A stretch of 44,996 bases of DNA from Pelargonium cotyledonis (Eukaryota > Streptophyta > Magnoliopsida > Geraniales > Geraniaceae): positions 1-44,996 of the forward strand of contig JAYMTA010000079.1 of assembly GCA_036897625.1 (NCBI GenBank), written 5' to 3'. Positions 44,690 to 44,996 of the stretch are shown here, piece by piece (the first letter of the stretch is position 1; each line of letters starts with the position of its first letter). The position numbers were made by a program, and so were the translations under genes. The notes below the pieces were generated by a model, which had not been told where the DNA came from, did no database searches, and saw nothing but the letters and a program-made list of their open reading frames with translations.

Positions 44690-44996
44690 TATTTAAAAAG
44701 TTTGGGTTTAATTTCTTAACTATCAAGTATTCCAATCTAGTCCAAAGTTGAGAAAAATGTTTGTATTTAGTCCAAAATTGGATAAAATCGTTTGACGAAA
44801 TGACATTCCGTTAAATGAGAAGACGGAATCCGTTATGTGTGCTGATGTGGATTTTTCTTTTATTTTTTTTATGATGTGTAACATGATGTGGCATAAGTAA
44901 TAAAAAAATTAGAAAACAAAAAGAAAAAATGACGTGGCCTTCTTCTTCGTCTCTTCACCTTCGTCCGCCGCCGCTGCCGCTTTCTCCTCCTCCGGC
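44690..44996. other. Repeat-like tail with abrupt GC-rich end
   Basis: TTAGTCCAAA-type phrases (44737, 44768), CGTTAAATGAGAAGACGGAA and GATGTGG/GACGTGGC phrases resemble a widespread plant repeat I recognise only loosely. The last 60 bases change to CTT/CCG-rich sequence. On the minus strand they would read Glu/Ala/Gly/Lys-rich codons, but no start or homology can be judged at the window edge. Confidence -1.

Larger units (their letters stand above)
39264..44996. other. Gene-poor 5.7-kb flank
   Basis: No protein-coding gene is supported on either strand. Short frames lack homology-like content and are interrupted. The stretch is AT-rich and made of MITEs, tandem duplications (40870, 42650) and dispersed repeats (43443, 44510). 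It is probably the distal upstream region of the SVP-like gene plus repeat-derived DNA. Confidence -1.

Noticed and set aside
44388-44719. Overlapping small plus-strand frames near the window end
   Set aside because: They coincide with the dispersed GGCCCAAGTACAC repeat and have no protein similarity that I recognise.

Overview
This window is nuclear DNA from a flowering plant. The introns are AT-rich and mostly GT-AG, the leaders carry CT repeats, MITEs are scattered through it, and every gene has a clear plant orthologue. The proteins look like those of a eudicot, perhaps an asterid; that placement is an impression, since no phylogeny was possible. It is an ordinary gene-rich stretch followed by a gene-poor flank. 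I see no bacterial-style operon, CRISPR array or defence system. All splice models below were joined by hand. Each keeps reading frame across every junction and gives a protein of the expected family length.

Layout: (1) 2-1846 (+), the 3' end of a coiled-coil gene like Arabidopsis At4g38062. (2) 3600-9575 (+), a 13-exon plastid mechanosensitive channel of the MSL2/MSL3 type, 696 aa. (3) 10265-16140 (-), a 10-exon plant O-fucosyltransferase-family protein, 506 aa, convergent with MSL. (4) 18660-24651 (+), a 12-exon KU80, 689 aa, divergent from (3). (5) 25515-28422 (+), a 9-exon PASTICCINO2 3-hydroxyacyl-CoA dehydratase, 221 aa. (6) 28950-33656 (-), a 13-exon Rab GDP-dissociation inhibitor, 443 aa, convergent with PAS2. 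(7) 34878-38924 (-), a 7-coding-exon SVP/JOINTLESS-type MADS-box gene, 228 aa. (8) About 39.3-45.0 kb holds no gene I can support; it contains MITEs, tandem duplications and dispersed repeats.

The genes do not form one pathway: organelle osmotic safety valve, glycosyltransferase, DNA end-joining, very-long-chain fatty acid elongation, Rab recycling and flowering-time control. The unusual signal lies in how they are spliced. KU80 intron 4 has the donor and branch-site signature of a U12 (minor spliceosome) intron. PAS2 has two GC-AG introns, and its 19-nt microexon has no AG in front of it. The intron before that microexon is a partial tandem duplication that stays open in frame. Intron 1 of GDI holds an approximately 138-bp array that copies the real 5' splice site about five extra times, and intron 1 of the O-fucosyltransferase gene holds a comparable array. 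Several neighbouring genes therefore show intron growth by tandem duplication, in some cases starting at the donor site.
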